Source: Candidatus Delongbacteria bacterium (GTDB lineage: Bacteria; Delongbacteria; UBA4055). From it: DNA of 20,296 bases. The notes under the pieces were generated by a model, which was given only the letters and a program-made list of their open reading frames with translations, made no database searches and had not been told where the DNA came from. The stretch lies in assembly GCA_016938535.1 (NCBI GenBank), contig JAFGUL010000155.1:1-20296 (forward strand). Direction: 5' to 3'. Below are positions 6,496-13,696 of the stretch, in pieces. A program made the position numbers and the translations under genes. Position 1 is the stretch's first letter; each line of letters begins with the position of its first letter.

Positions 6496-7997
6496 GAATT
6501 CATCCTGTTCCTGCACATGTCCTCAACAGCTCTGAAATTCACTTTACCATTTCCCATCAGAGGCAGTTCATCAAAATAAATGAATTTTTTTGGTATCGAG
6601 ATCGGAGGGAGTTCGTTTCCCAGATTTTTTTTCATTTCGGTATCGCTAACATCTTTTGTTACAGCCACGACAATATCCGCGCCTTTCGTTATATGAGGTA
6701 TCTCTACGGCACAGCACTGATATTCTTCCCCTATGTATTTCTCGACCGCATTCTCCACAGCTGTCAGCGACACCATCTCCCCGCCTATCTTGACAAATCT
6801 TTTCAGCCTGCCTTTATGCCAGAGATAACCGTCATCGTCAATAAGCCCGATATCACCAGTATCGTACCAGTTATTGTGTATGTGAAGGGAAGTCTCCTCC
6901 ATATCGCCGAAATAACCCTTCATTACAAGCCTTCCTTTTACATATATCTTTCCTTCCTGACCTCTCGGAAGTTCCTGTTCAGTGTCAATGTCTATTATTT
7001 TAATTTCAACATCAGGTAAGGGCTGACCTATGCTGCCGAACTTGTTGTTCTCAAAAGTATTTACAGATATTACAGGGCTTGTTTCAGTCGTACCATACCC
7101 TTCGAGGACATCGACACCGTGCTTGGATTTATAGCTGTCTTTAATATTTCTGGTAAGCTTGTCGCCGCCGGCCATTATTATTCTCAGTGTTTTAAAATCA
7201 CCCGGTTCTGATTTCTGGCAGTACCCTCTCAGAAAAGTCGGAGTTGCAGTGATGATTGTGTTTCTGTTCTTTTTTATTCCTTCAGCCACGAATTTATATT
7301 CAAGAGGATTTGCGTATGTGTTGACAGTAGAGCCCGAAATTAATGGCAAAAAAAACGAGGTTGTTAAACCGTAAATGTGAAAAAGAGGAAGAACTCCGGT
7401 GAAAATATCTTCCTTTCCGAAATAGAACAGTTTTCTTAACGCATCTATATTGGACATAATGCTGTCGTGTGTAAGCATTACGGCTTTCGGTTCTTTTTCG
7501 CTTCCCGTAGTGAACAGAAGGACCGCAATGTCGCCGGGAGCTTTTTTTGCCGCGAAAGTAAAGGGTGAAAAAGATTTAACAAGAGCTTTAATCTTCTGGT
7601 AGAGACTTAGGGATGCGACTATATCTTCGGCGAATATCATGTTGTCATCCTCTTTCACTCCGAGTCTCTCGCACAGTTTTTTTGAAGTAATCACGGTCTT
7701 GAATCCGCATCTTCTTCTGGCGTAAGCTATGTTATTCTCCGCGCCTGTCGAATAATTTATCATGACAGGAACTTTTCCAGATATCAGCACGGCCAGAAGG
7801 CTGATGAACGCCCCTCCCGACATGGGCATCATCAGTCCAACGAACTCGTCGTCATAACCGTTGATCAGGTCGCTGAAAATGAACGAGGATATCAGCATCT
7901 TCTTGTATGAATAGTTTTTACCTGTGGCGCTGTCGATAATGGCTGTATGGCCTTTGAGATCCAGTGCTACTTTGATTATTTCTTCATGAAGACTCAT
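6492..7997 (-). CDS. Acyl-[acyl-carrier-protein] synthetase-like AMP-dependent ligase (Aas C-terminal type)
   Basis: A 501-aa member of the adenylate-forming ligases. It activates a carboxylic acid, probably a fatty acid, as acyl-AMP and transfers it to a thiol (ACP or CoA). Motifs in order: LLFTTGSEKEPKAVMLTH (residues 160-177, ATP loop), LPLFHIYGL, EGYGTTETSPV (299-309), WYDTGDIG (377-384), KIGGEMVSL (403-411) and GNGKVNF, with Lys485 the expected catalytic lysine. The pattern KVPVMINYSTGAENN early and KIGGEMVSL late is closest to the ligase half of the E. coli bifunctional Aas (acyl-ACP synthetase/lysophospholipid acyltransferase), but the acyltransferase half is absent. A role in recycling free fatty acids into membrane lipid fits the lipid genes upstream. 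It overlaps hldC by 4 nt (ATGA), and AGGA lies 6 nt before the ATG. Confidence 0.85.
   Translation of the reverse strand: MSLHEEIIKVALDLKGHTAIIDSATGKNYSYKKMLISSFIFSDLINGYDDEFVGLMMPMSGGAFISLLAVLISGKVPVMINYSTGAENNIAYARRRCGFKTVITSKKLCERLGVKEDDNMIFAEDIVASLSLYQKIKALVKSFSPFTFAAKKAPGDIAVLLFTTGSEKEPKAVMLTHDSIMSNIDALRKLFYFGKEDIFTGVLPLFHIYGLTTSFFLPLISGSTVNTYANPLEYKFVAEGIKKNRNTIITATPTFLRGYCQKSEPGDFKTLRIIMAGGDKLTRNIKDSYKSKHGVDVLEGYGTTETSPVISVNTFENNKFGSIGQPLPDVEIKIIDIDTEQELPRGQEGKIYVKGRLVMKGYFGDMEETSLHIHNNWYDTGDIGLIDDDGYLWHKGRLKRFVKIGGEMVSLTAVENAVEKYIGEEYQCCAVEIPHITKGADIVVAVTKDVSDTEMKKNLGNELPPISIPKKFIYFDELPLMGNGKVNFRAVEDMCRNRMNS
6503..6506 (-). promoter_or_regulatory. Shine-Dalgarno site deciding the TTG start of the TPR lipoprotein
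   Basis: On the minus strand AGGA is spaced 7 nt before TTG 6493-6495. That TTG overlaps the TGA of the acyl-ACP synthetase gene as TTGA, the same junction form as at 12881-12884. This start places the basic residues at the N-terminus of the signal peptide as expected. Confidence 0.5.
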
Positions 7998-8485
7998 GTA
8001 ATATCCTGAATTTTTTTTAATGTTAAAGTTGTTGATCTGAAAGGAACGAGAGGGATGACCGAAACGCTGCCTCCGTTCATCTTCACGATATCGGAACCGA
8101 CAATATATTTCTTGTTGGAAGGATCTGTTTCATCAGGGTCATAATCACCGCCTTTTATAAGAATGTCAGGAACGATAGTCTCAATAAGGCCCAGAGGTGT
8201 GTCAGACTGGAAAACGACTGTGTAGTCGACCGCTTTCAGAGAATCGATCAAATACGCCCTGTCCCCCTCACTGTTAACAGGCCTTCCGTCGCCTTTAAGC
8301 CTTTTTACAGACAGATCGCTGTTCACACCTACTATAAGAATTTCTCCGAGTTTTTTGGCGCTGTTCAGATATTCAGCATGACCTCTGTGAAGAATATCGA
8401 AAACTCCATTCGTAAATACAATTCTTTTACCGGACTCTCTGAGTTCAGATATGATTTTCAGCAGCTCTAATTCCGACAGGATCAT
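7994..8485 (-). CDS. hldC: D-glycero-beta-D-manno-heptose 1-phosphate adenylyltransferase (HldC/RfaE2)
   Basis: Transfers AMP from ATP to heptose 1-phosphate, giving ADP-heptose for the LPS inner core. This 163-aa protein is a single nucleotidyltransferase domain with FTNGVFDILHRGHAEYL (HxGH-type ATP site), GVNSDLSVKRLKGDGRPVN, DILIKGGDYDP and VIPLVPFRSTT. All are diagnostic of the RfaE C-terminal domain rather than of glycerol-3-phosphate cytidylyltransferase. A small insert (ETDPSNKK) follows the GGDYDP segment. In E. coli this domain is fused to the kinase as HldE; here the two halves are separate genes, with the hldA stop TAA directly followed by this ATG. AGGGA within the end of hldA serves as the ribosome binding site. 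Confidence 0.92.
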   Translation of the reverse strand: MILSELELLKIISELRESGKRIVFTNGVFDILHRGHAEYLNSAKKLGEILIVGVNSDLSVKRLKGDGRPVNSEGDRAYLIDSLKAVDYTVVFQSDTPLGLIETIVPDILIKGGDYDPDETDPSNKKYIVGSDIVKMNGGSVSVIPLVPFRSTTLTLKKIQDIT

Positions 8486-9496
8486 TTATTTCCCTTTTAT
8501 AATTATGCCGGATACTTCCAGCCTTGTTTTTAGCTGAACCGGATCAACCGGTATTATGCTTACATCTTCAACAACGATCGAAGCAGCGAAGTTCGCGATA
8601 GTACTGGCTTCTTCAAAAGAGGCGCCGGCGCACATAAATGCCGCTATCGACGAGATCACTGTGTCTCCCGCACCGGATACATTTGCTATCTTAGCCGACT
8701 GTGCCGGAATTATCTTCATTATCGCATTACTGTCAAAAATAGCCATTCCCCGTTCGCTCAAAGTTATAACCAGCTGTTTTAGTTCAAGTTTATCCATAAG
8801 GTCAATACCGGCTTTTTCAATTTCGCTTTCGGTCCTGATCTTTCTTTTCAAGATATCCTCAGCCTCTTTCAGGTTGGGCTTAAAAACATCTGCACCTTTG
8901 TAACTTAAGAAATTTTTCGATTTAGGGTCTACGGCTGTCAGTATTTTTTTTTCGGATGATATTTTCATAATGCTCTTAATAACGTTAGGGGTAAGTACCC
9001 CCTTGTTATAATCCTGAAATATAACTGCATCCAATCTTCCGGATATTCCGGCGAATGATTCTATAAGTTTCTTTTCAAAATTTGCTGAAATATTATCAGT
9101 ACTTTCTTTATCGAACCTTACTACATGCTGATTTAAGGCAAGTATCCTGGTTTTTACTGTGGTTGGTCTTTTTTTATCGATCAGAATGTTTCCTGTATCT
9201 AAACCGTTTGTCCTGAAATTGTCAATAAAGGATGATCCGCTGATGTCGCTTCCTATAACGCCGAAAGAATAAGGTTTAGCTCCCAGAGACATCACATTAA
9301 GACTTACATTAGCCGCTCCGCCCGGTTTGATCTCTTCTCCCGTAACATTTACTACGGGAACGGGAGCTTCAGGAGATATCCTTTCCGTCCTTCCCCAATA
9401 ATAGACATCGAGCATTACATCGCCTATAACGGCTATCTTTACACCCTTCATCGCCTTCAGAAAATTTTCATATTCTTTCAGTCTTATCTTTACCAT
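8486..9496 (-). CDS. hldA: D-glycero-beta-D-manno-heptose-7-phosphate kinase (HldA/RfaE1)
   Basis: A PfkB-family sugar kinase of 336 aa that phosphorylates heptose 7-phosphate at C1 in ADP-heptose synthesis. It carries the RfaE-specific GDVMLDVYYWGRTERISPEA segment (residues 25-44), EIKPGGAANVSLN (55-67), TAVDPKSKN, FKPNLKEAE and the C-terminal PfkB signature NVSGAGDTV, with catalytic base Asp278. Length matches the RfaE N-terminal half. The start ATG lies inside the end of the HAD gene (7-nt overlap, ATGGTAA), so the two are translationally coupled. The pathway also needs isomerase GmhA, bisphosphatase GmhB and epimerase HldD, none of which I see here. Confidence 0.92.
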   Translation of the reverse strand: MVKIRLKEYENFLKAMKGVKIAVIGDVMLDVYYWGRTERISPEAPVPVVNVTGEEIKPGGAANVSLNVMSLGAKPYSFGVIGSDISGSSFIDNFRTNGLDTGNILIDKKRPTTVKTRILALNQHVVRFDKESTDNISANFEKKLIESFAGISGRLDAVIFQDYNKGVLTPNVIKSIMKISSEKKILTAVDPKSKNFLSYKGADVFKPNLKEAEDILKRKIRTESEIEKAGIDLMDKLELKQLVITLSERGMAIFDSNAIMKIIPAQSAKIANVSGAGDTVISSIAAFMCAGASFEEASTIANFAASIVVEDVSIIPVDPVQLKTRLEVSGIIIKGK

Positions 9497-10107
9497 GGTG
9501 TTTTTCCTTTTTTTACATTACCGGCTTTATCAACAAAATAAAACTCGGACGACAATCTGAACATTTGTTCATCTCCCCTTGAATTTCCGAAACATATGAT
9601 CCTGTACTCCGGATCATAGAACTCCGACTCTTTGATCCTGATTACTTTTTCGGAGTAATTGCAGTTCTTTCTTTTCAGCCTTCCTGTTAATATCCCGTGC
9701 TCTTTTTCTGTCTCGGTGCAGATGCAACCGTCAAAACCGCGTTTCTTTGAAATATAATCCATATAAATATCGGGTGATGCCGTTACTACTATTATTTTAC
9801 AGCCCAGTTTTCTAAAACTGTCTATTTTTGCTTTGACTTTTGGGAATATATGAAGCTGCCTGTTGAAACTTTCAAGCTTTTCACTGATTTCGTCAGTGCT
9901 CATACCCTTATATATCAGTTCAAAACTTCTCTTTTTTGCTTCATCTCTCGTTATGAATTTAAAATAATATTCTACCACGATGAAAATAAGGTCGGGTAGC
10001 GATTTGAAAAATTTCTTATAACCCGAAAAAAACAGCAGTGACCTGAAATAAGAATCTCCCTTTATATAAGTACCGTCAAAATCAGTGAATACAATCCTGC
10101 CGCTCAA
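9490..10107 (-). CDS. HAD-superfamily subfamily IB phosphatase, PgpC-like
   Basis: A 205-aa phosphatase. Motif I is DFDGT (Asp9 nucleophile, Asp11 acid/base), motif II VVTASPD (Thr109), motif III the Lys of NYSEKV (Lys154), and motif IV FGNSRGDE with Asp179; the first motif IV acid is replaced by Asn175. A helical cap with a hydrophobic stretch (DLIFIVVEYYF) lies between motifs I and II. This layout resembles phosphatidylglycerophosphatase C and SerB-type enzymes. The gene starts 14 nt after a CDP-alcohol phosphatidyltransferase gene and overlaps hldA by 7 nt. So it may dephosphorylate the phospholipid product, or less likely serve the heptose pathway in place of GmhB, to which it has no motif resemblance. 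The start is TTG with GGAG (10115-10118) 7 nt upstream. Confidence 0.8.
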   Translation of the reverse strand: MSGRIVFTDFDGTYIKGDSYFRSLLFFSGYKKFFKSLPDLIFIVVEYYFKFITRDEAKKRSFELIYKGMSTDEISEKLESFNRQLHIFPKVKAKIDSFRKLGCKIIVVTASPDIYMDYISKKRGFDGCICTETEKEHGILTGRLKRKNCNYSEKVIRIKESEFYDPEYRIICFGNSRGDEQMFRLSSEFYFVDKAGNVKKGKTPW

Positions 10108-10121
10108 AACTTCGCTCCGTA

Positions 10122-11684
10122 TTATTTAACTTCAACAAATATCTTCTTACTCCTGCTTCCGTATGAAATTATATTTCCTTTTACTACGCTAATTCCCTTA
10201 AGATCGCTGTCAGGAGCTGTTAAAACCCTTTTTATCGCATTTTGGATACTTCCCTGGAAAATAGATTTCTCAATATCTACAGTATATATCAGATCCTTCC
10301 CTATTTTATTTGCTATCATAAAGATATTTCCGTTTTTTGAGGATAGGTTCTTAATATAGAATTCGCTCTTGATCTTAAAACTGCTCTGAGAGAGAAGATC
10401 CGTTGTTGTTTTTAGTTCCGCGACAGGACAGAAATAAAGGTGTCCTGAATAAATATAATCGTTGATCAGAAGATATTTTACTGAATTGAATTCAGCCGCA
10501 CCGAGAGTGGAAGAGGAGGATAATCCTGTTGAAAACTCGTTCGTAATATGAATTTTCTTTGACAGCATCAGGCTGTCCTTCTCTATCTCAATCACTTTAT
10601 TTATGTTATCGTCGATAAGATAAATATGTTCTCCGATATTCTCGATATCCTTCACATTGGTAATATACTCCGGAAGATCGCAGTAGAATTGCACTGCACG
10701 ATCATTATCTATGCTGTTGTAGACGTATAATCTTGATAATTTGTTTTTTCTGGATGCAGCTATTATTATCCTGTCATCAATGCTTGTTATACCCGCTATT
10801 CTCAGATCGTCATTTTTCTCGATATTTATCAGATCATACGACTGCCATTTGACTGTTTCCGCATTGCTTTCAACTTTATTTTTTACAAGATCGAGAAAAT
10901 AGGGAGATATCAGGAACATGAGCACTATCATTAATATGCTGCTTATATAATTGTATACTTTTCTGTGACCCGGAGCAAGGCTGAAAAGATAATCGATCAG
11001 GGAATAAAGAGTTACGCTGATAACAAGGAACGAAATAAGGAACGTTACCAGATAGCTTATTTTAAAATCGATGTAGTTCAAAGATAACATCATGGCAGAA
11101 AGTACAACCATAAGTCCTATAATGGTATAGAGGAGCCCTCCTTTAATTTTGAAAATATAAACTACCAGAAGGTTCAGCGCAATGCCTGTCATTAGTGAGT
11201 AGATCAGAAAGCGTCCGGGTATAACCCCGCTGTCCTGGATTGTGTTTATCATCAGCGCGTACATAAGCAGGTACTGGCCTCCGAACTGAACTCCTCCCTT
11301 CAGCTTTCCCGAAAACCTGGCGCCCATCACAGTGCCTGAAAAAGAAGCGAATATTCTTACATAGGCGACAACAATATCCCTGAAAAAAAAGAATACTATG
11401 AACCATATGGGGAAAAGTCCGTGATAAGCCAGCGCGAAAAAATAAAAGAATCTCGATATGGAATCCGAGAGAGGATCAAGTATCTTTCCCAGATCGGTGA
11501 CCAGCTTGTCTCTTCTCGCAACATATCCGTCGATTATGTCGGATACTTCGGAAAGGCTCATTATAACATAAGCAATGATCAGGAGTTTGATATTACCGCT
11601 GAATATCAGAAGAACTCCTATTATCGTCAGTATTATCCTTGATACGGTTATCGCGTTGACTTTATTATAGTACTTTGAATCCAA
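10122..11684 (-). CDS. CDP-alcohol phosphatidyltransferase fused to an extracytoplasmic beta-propeller-like domain
   Basis: A 520-aa integral membrane protein. Residues 9-235 are a PgsA-like core with NAITVSRIIL and an intact catalytic signature: Asp49, Asp52, Gly53, Ala56, Arg57, Gly66, Asp70, Asp74 in D-x2-DG-x2-AR-x8-G-x3-D-x3-D spacing. The core would transfer a phosphatidyl group from CDP-diacylglycerol to an alcohol phosphate, as in phosphatidylglycerophosphate synthesis. Hydrophobic segments continue to about residue 265. Residues 270-520 are soluble and beta-rich, with repeated short strand pairs (GEHIYLIDDN, NGNIFMIANK, KGNIISYGS) resembling propeller blades. PgsA proteins are normally 180-200 aa, so the second half is extra. 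The start is TTG, preceded by a GGCGGA-like site. It probably heads the gene series that runs down to 3017. The acceptor alcohol is unknown. Confidence 0.82.
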   Translation of the reverse strand: MDSKYYNKVNAITVSRIILTIIGVLLIFSGNIKLLIIAYVIMSLSEVSDIIDGYVARRDKLVTDLGKILDPLSDSISRFFYFFALAYHGLFPIWFIVFFFFRDIVVAYVRIFASFSGTVMGARFSGKLKGGVQFGGQYLLMYALMINTIQDSGVIPGRFLIYSLMTGIALNLLVVYIFKIKGGLLYTIIGLMVVLSAMMLSLNYIDFKISYLVTFLISFLVISVTLYSLIDYLFSLAPGHRKVYNYISSILMIVLMFLISPYFLDLVKNKVESNAETVKWQSYDLINIEKNDDLRIAGITSIDDRIIIAASRKNKLSRLYVYNSIDNDRAVQFYCDLPEYITNVKDIENIGEHIYLIDDNINKVIEIEKDSLMLSKKIHITNEFSTGLSSSSTLGAAEFNSVKYLLINDYIYSGHLYFCPVAELKTTTDLLSQSSFKIKSEFYIKNLSSKNGNIFMIANKIGKDLIYTVDIEKSIFQGSIQNAIKRVLTAPDSDLKGISVVKGNIISYGSRSKKIFVEVK

Positions 11685-11715
11685 TTTTCCGCCGTTTATC
11701 TTTATTTCAGATAAG

Positions 11716-11744
11716 AATATAATAAATTATAATTGTATTGTCAT
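11716..11744 (-). promoter_or_regulatory. Candidate promoter for the CDP-alcohol phosphatidyltransferase gene series
   Basis: In the AT-rich 75-nt gap, the minus strand reads ATGACA (11739-11744), a 17-bp spacer and TATATT (11716-11721), 31 nt before the TTG start. It differs from consensus at one position at -35 and at two at -10. The gap contains no clear terminator for the glycosyltransferase gene upstream, so read-through is also possible. Confidence 0.4.
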
Positions 11745-11759
11745 CATAAATGTTGAACC

Positions 11760-12884
11760 CTAGTCCGCAATTTTCACCAGTTCCTTCTCTATACTCTCCC
11801 AAACAAGTTCTGATCCAGCTTTTATACAATTGCTCTTATAAGAATTGTATTTTATATCATCATTAAGCAGCCCGTTTATCTTTTCAGCTATAACATCTTC
11901 ATTTTCCGGATCAGTAACTTCACCTACGTTGTAACCTTTAACATATCTCGACATTTCGGGAAAATCGGATGCTATCTGCGGGACTTGAGCCTGTATCAGT
12001 TCGAACATTTTATTTGGTGCGGAATAGTAATAGCTTTTGCCGAAATTCTTTATCAGGCACAGACCGATATACGCGCAGACTGTGTAATTGATAAGTTCAC
12101 TGTGCGGAAAAGGACCTGCAAAATACACCCGGTGACCTATGCGGAGCTTAGCTGCGAGATCTCTGAGCCTGTACTTTTCCGATCCGTCTCCGATAAGAAC
12201 AAGAACGGCGCTCTCATCAACCTTTACGAACGATCTGATAATGCCGTCCAGCCCGTTGTTTACAAGAAAATGACCCTGATACAGTACGATCCTCTTGGCC
12301 TTATCGATACCTGCAGTATCGTGAAGAATATCCTTGTTTGCAGGGATATCTTTCTTTAACGGCAGGTTCGTAAAGACACGGACTTCTTCAAGTCCGTATA
12401 TGCGCTCCAGCTCCCTCGCTATAGGTTCGGATACTGTTATGATCCTTTTTGCGCCTTTAATAAATATCTTTTCGTAACTGGTCCAGAATATTTTAGCTGC
12501 GGGTCTGTCCTCAACCTGGGAGTTCCCGTGCCAGAATTCATGAGCATCATAGATGTAAGGCTTTCTTTTAAGCCTGGACACTAAGAAAACAGGAAGAAGA
12601 GGAAAAATGTCGTGAGAATACAGTACCGTGCATTTTTCGCGAATGAGAACAAAGAAAAGTTTAATCCAGAATATCATCATGTTTAGTATCAGCGGCAGAG
12701 TTTTAAAAAGTCTGATCCTCTCGTTTTCTATCCCTTCCCAGCCTTTAAGTTCATCATTATCATACCTGATACCTATTACTTTGACCTCATAGCCGTTTTT
12801 TAAAAAGCTGTGCGCGGTCTTAAAACCTCTGTACTCATGGTGGAGCGTATCGTAAACTGCGAATATTATTATTTTTTTGTTCAA
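11760..12884 (-). CDS. Glycosyltransferase family 4 (GT-B fold)
   Basis: A 374-aa retaining-type glycosyltransferase. The N-terminal acceptor half holds HEYRGFKTAHSFLKNGYEV and YDAHEFWHG. The C-terminal donor half holds VLYQGHFLVNNGLDGIIRSF, LVLIGDGSEKYRLRDLA, RVYFAGPFPHSEL and the family 4 sugar-nucleotide region APNKMFELIQAQVP. No signal peptide is visible; a hydrophobic stretch near residue 70 (LILNMMIFWIKLFFVL) suggests monotopic contact with the membrane, as in LPS or exopolysaccharide assembly enzymes. Donor and acceptor cannot be read from the sequence. The TTG start overlaps the stop of the NlpC-like gene as TTGA (4 nt). Confidence 0.85.
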   Translation of the reverse strand: MNKKIIIFAVYDTLHHEYRGFKTAHSFLKNGYEVKVIGIRYDNDELKGWEGIENERIRLFKTLPLILNMMIFWIKLFFVLIREKCTVLYSHDIFPLLPVFLVSRLKRKPYIYDAHEFWHGNSQVEDRPAAKIFWTSYEKIFIKGAKRIITVSEPIARELERIYGLEEVRVFTNLPLKKDIPANKDILHDTAGIDKAKRIVLYQGHFLVNNGLDGIIRSFVKVDESAVLVLIGDGSEKYRLRDLAAKLRIGHRVYFAGPFPHSELINYTVCAYIGLCLIKNFGKSYYYSAPNKMFELIQAQVPQIASDFPEMSRYVKGYNVGEVTDPENEDVIAEKINGLLNDDIKYNSYKSNCIKAGSELVWESIEKELVKIAD

Positions 12885-13669
12885 TTCAGTATGTCTTTTT
12901 TTATCCTGAAGAATCCTTTAAAATTATCTGATTTAAGCCAGTAATTATTTAGTGCCTGATTGTCTGACTTGACCACTTTGTTCTTTGATTCCGACGCGTA
13001 TATCACATTGAAATTCTCTGCGGACGAAAAATCTGTTATCATTCCGAACATTCCGTCGTTCAATACCACCAGATCCCCGTTCCTTATGTCGCTTTTATTT
13101 ACCCTGGATGTATTTCTTAAAATCTCTTTTGAATCCATGTATCCTTTGAACTTCATTTTGTTCTCTTGAGCTGAGTTTCTCCATATAGCACAAACAAGAT
13201 GTGAATTATCCGCAGCTCTGTCCTTATCAGGATCGGCACCCAGCCTGAATTTCATACCCTCATATTTAGACGCCCACTTATTGACCGAGGAAGCAAAACT
13301 TCCCGGCACCGAAGCTGTCGGATCAGTACTGTTCTGTTCGAAGTTCGAAGCGAATTCATCCTCGAACTGGGTTGTCATTTCATCCTCACCGTCAAAATAC
13401 TCGCCGTCAATTCTGTTCTGTTCCGCATCGTCTGCCGAAGGATCGAATTTCTGTTCTTTTTCCGAGGCTGCTGACGCTTTTTTATCTTTAAGGTTTTCAA
13501 TTTTTTCACCGGTCCTGACATTTTTATCATGGTCATAGAACATAAAATACCAGACCGCAGCTCCTGCAATTACAAGGATAATCAGTGCCGTGAAAATATC
13601 GAAAATGCGGGCAAAGAAACCTCCGTTGCTTTTCTTACTGCTTTTTTTCATTCTGCTTTTTTTTGCCAT
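12881..13669 (-). CDS. Membrane-anchored NlpC/P60-like protein lacking the catalytic residues
   Basis: A 262-aa protein with a Lys-rich cytoplasmic N-terminus, one membrane segment (about residues 22-44), an acidic low-complexity linker (about 50-125) and a C-terminal domain (about 127-258). That domain follows the NlpC/P60 pattern: KYEGMKFRLGADPDKDRAADNSHLV matches the usual YxGxPYRWGG...DCSGLV, DIRNGDLVVLNDGMFGMI matches LxPGDLVFF...HVGIY, NVIYASES matches xxIHASS, and YWLKSDNFKGFFRI matches the family ending. The nucleophile Cys is replaced by Asn155, the catalytic His by Met207 and the third polar residue by Tyr224. It is therefore probably a non-hydrolytic relative facing the periplasm. 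The gene starts 27 nt after the DUF445 gene. The ribosome binding site is weak (AGGGA, about 9 nt away). Confidence 0.65.
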   Translation of the reverse strand: MAKKSRMKKSSKKSNGGFFARIFDIFTALIILVIAGAAVWYFMFYDHDKNVRTGEKIENLKDKKASAASEKEQKFDPSADDAEQNRIDGEYFDGEDEMTTQFEDEFASNFEQNSTDPTASVPGSFASSVNKWASKYEGMKFRLGADPDKDRAADNSHLVCAIWRNSAQENKMKFKGYMDSKEILRNTSRVNKSDIRNGDLVVLNDGMFGMITDFSSAENFNVIYASESKNKVVKSDNQALNNYWLKSDNFKGFFRIKKDILN

Positions 13670-13696
13670 AATCTTTCATCCCTGTTTTTACATAAT

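Noticed and set aside
6474..7019. Open frame of 181 codons on the plus strand
   Set aside because: Antisense to the acyl-ACP synthetase and the TPR lipoprotein, both with clear motifs. The translation looks like a shadow of those genes.
7994..8485. Glycerol-3-phosphate cytidylyltransferase (TagD) identity for the small nucleotidyltransferase
   Set aside because: The segments KRLKGDGRPVN, IKGGDYDP and VPLVPFRSTT are those of RfaE2, and the gene directly follows the matching kinase.
9490..10107. Identification of the HAD protein as heptose bisphosphatase GmhB
   Set aside because: GmhB belongs to a different HAD subfamily without the helical cap after motif I and with a distinct zinc-binding loop; neither feature fits this sequence. 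I keep a functional substitution only as an alternative.
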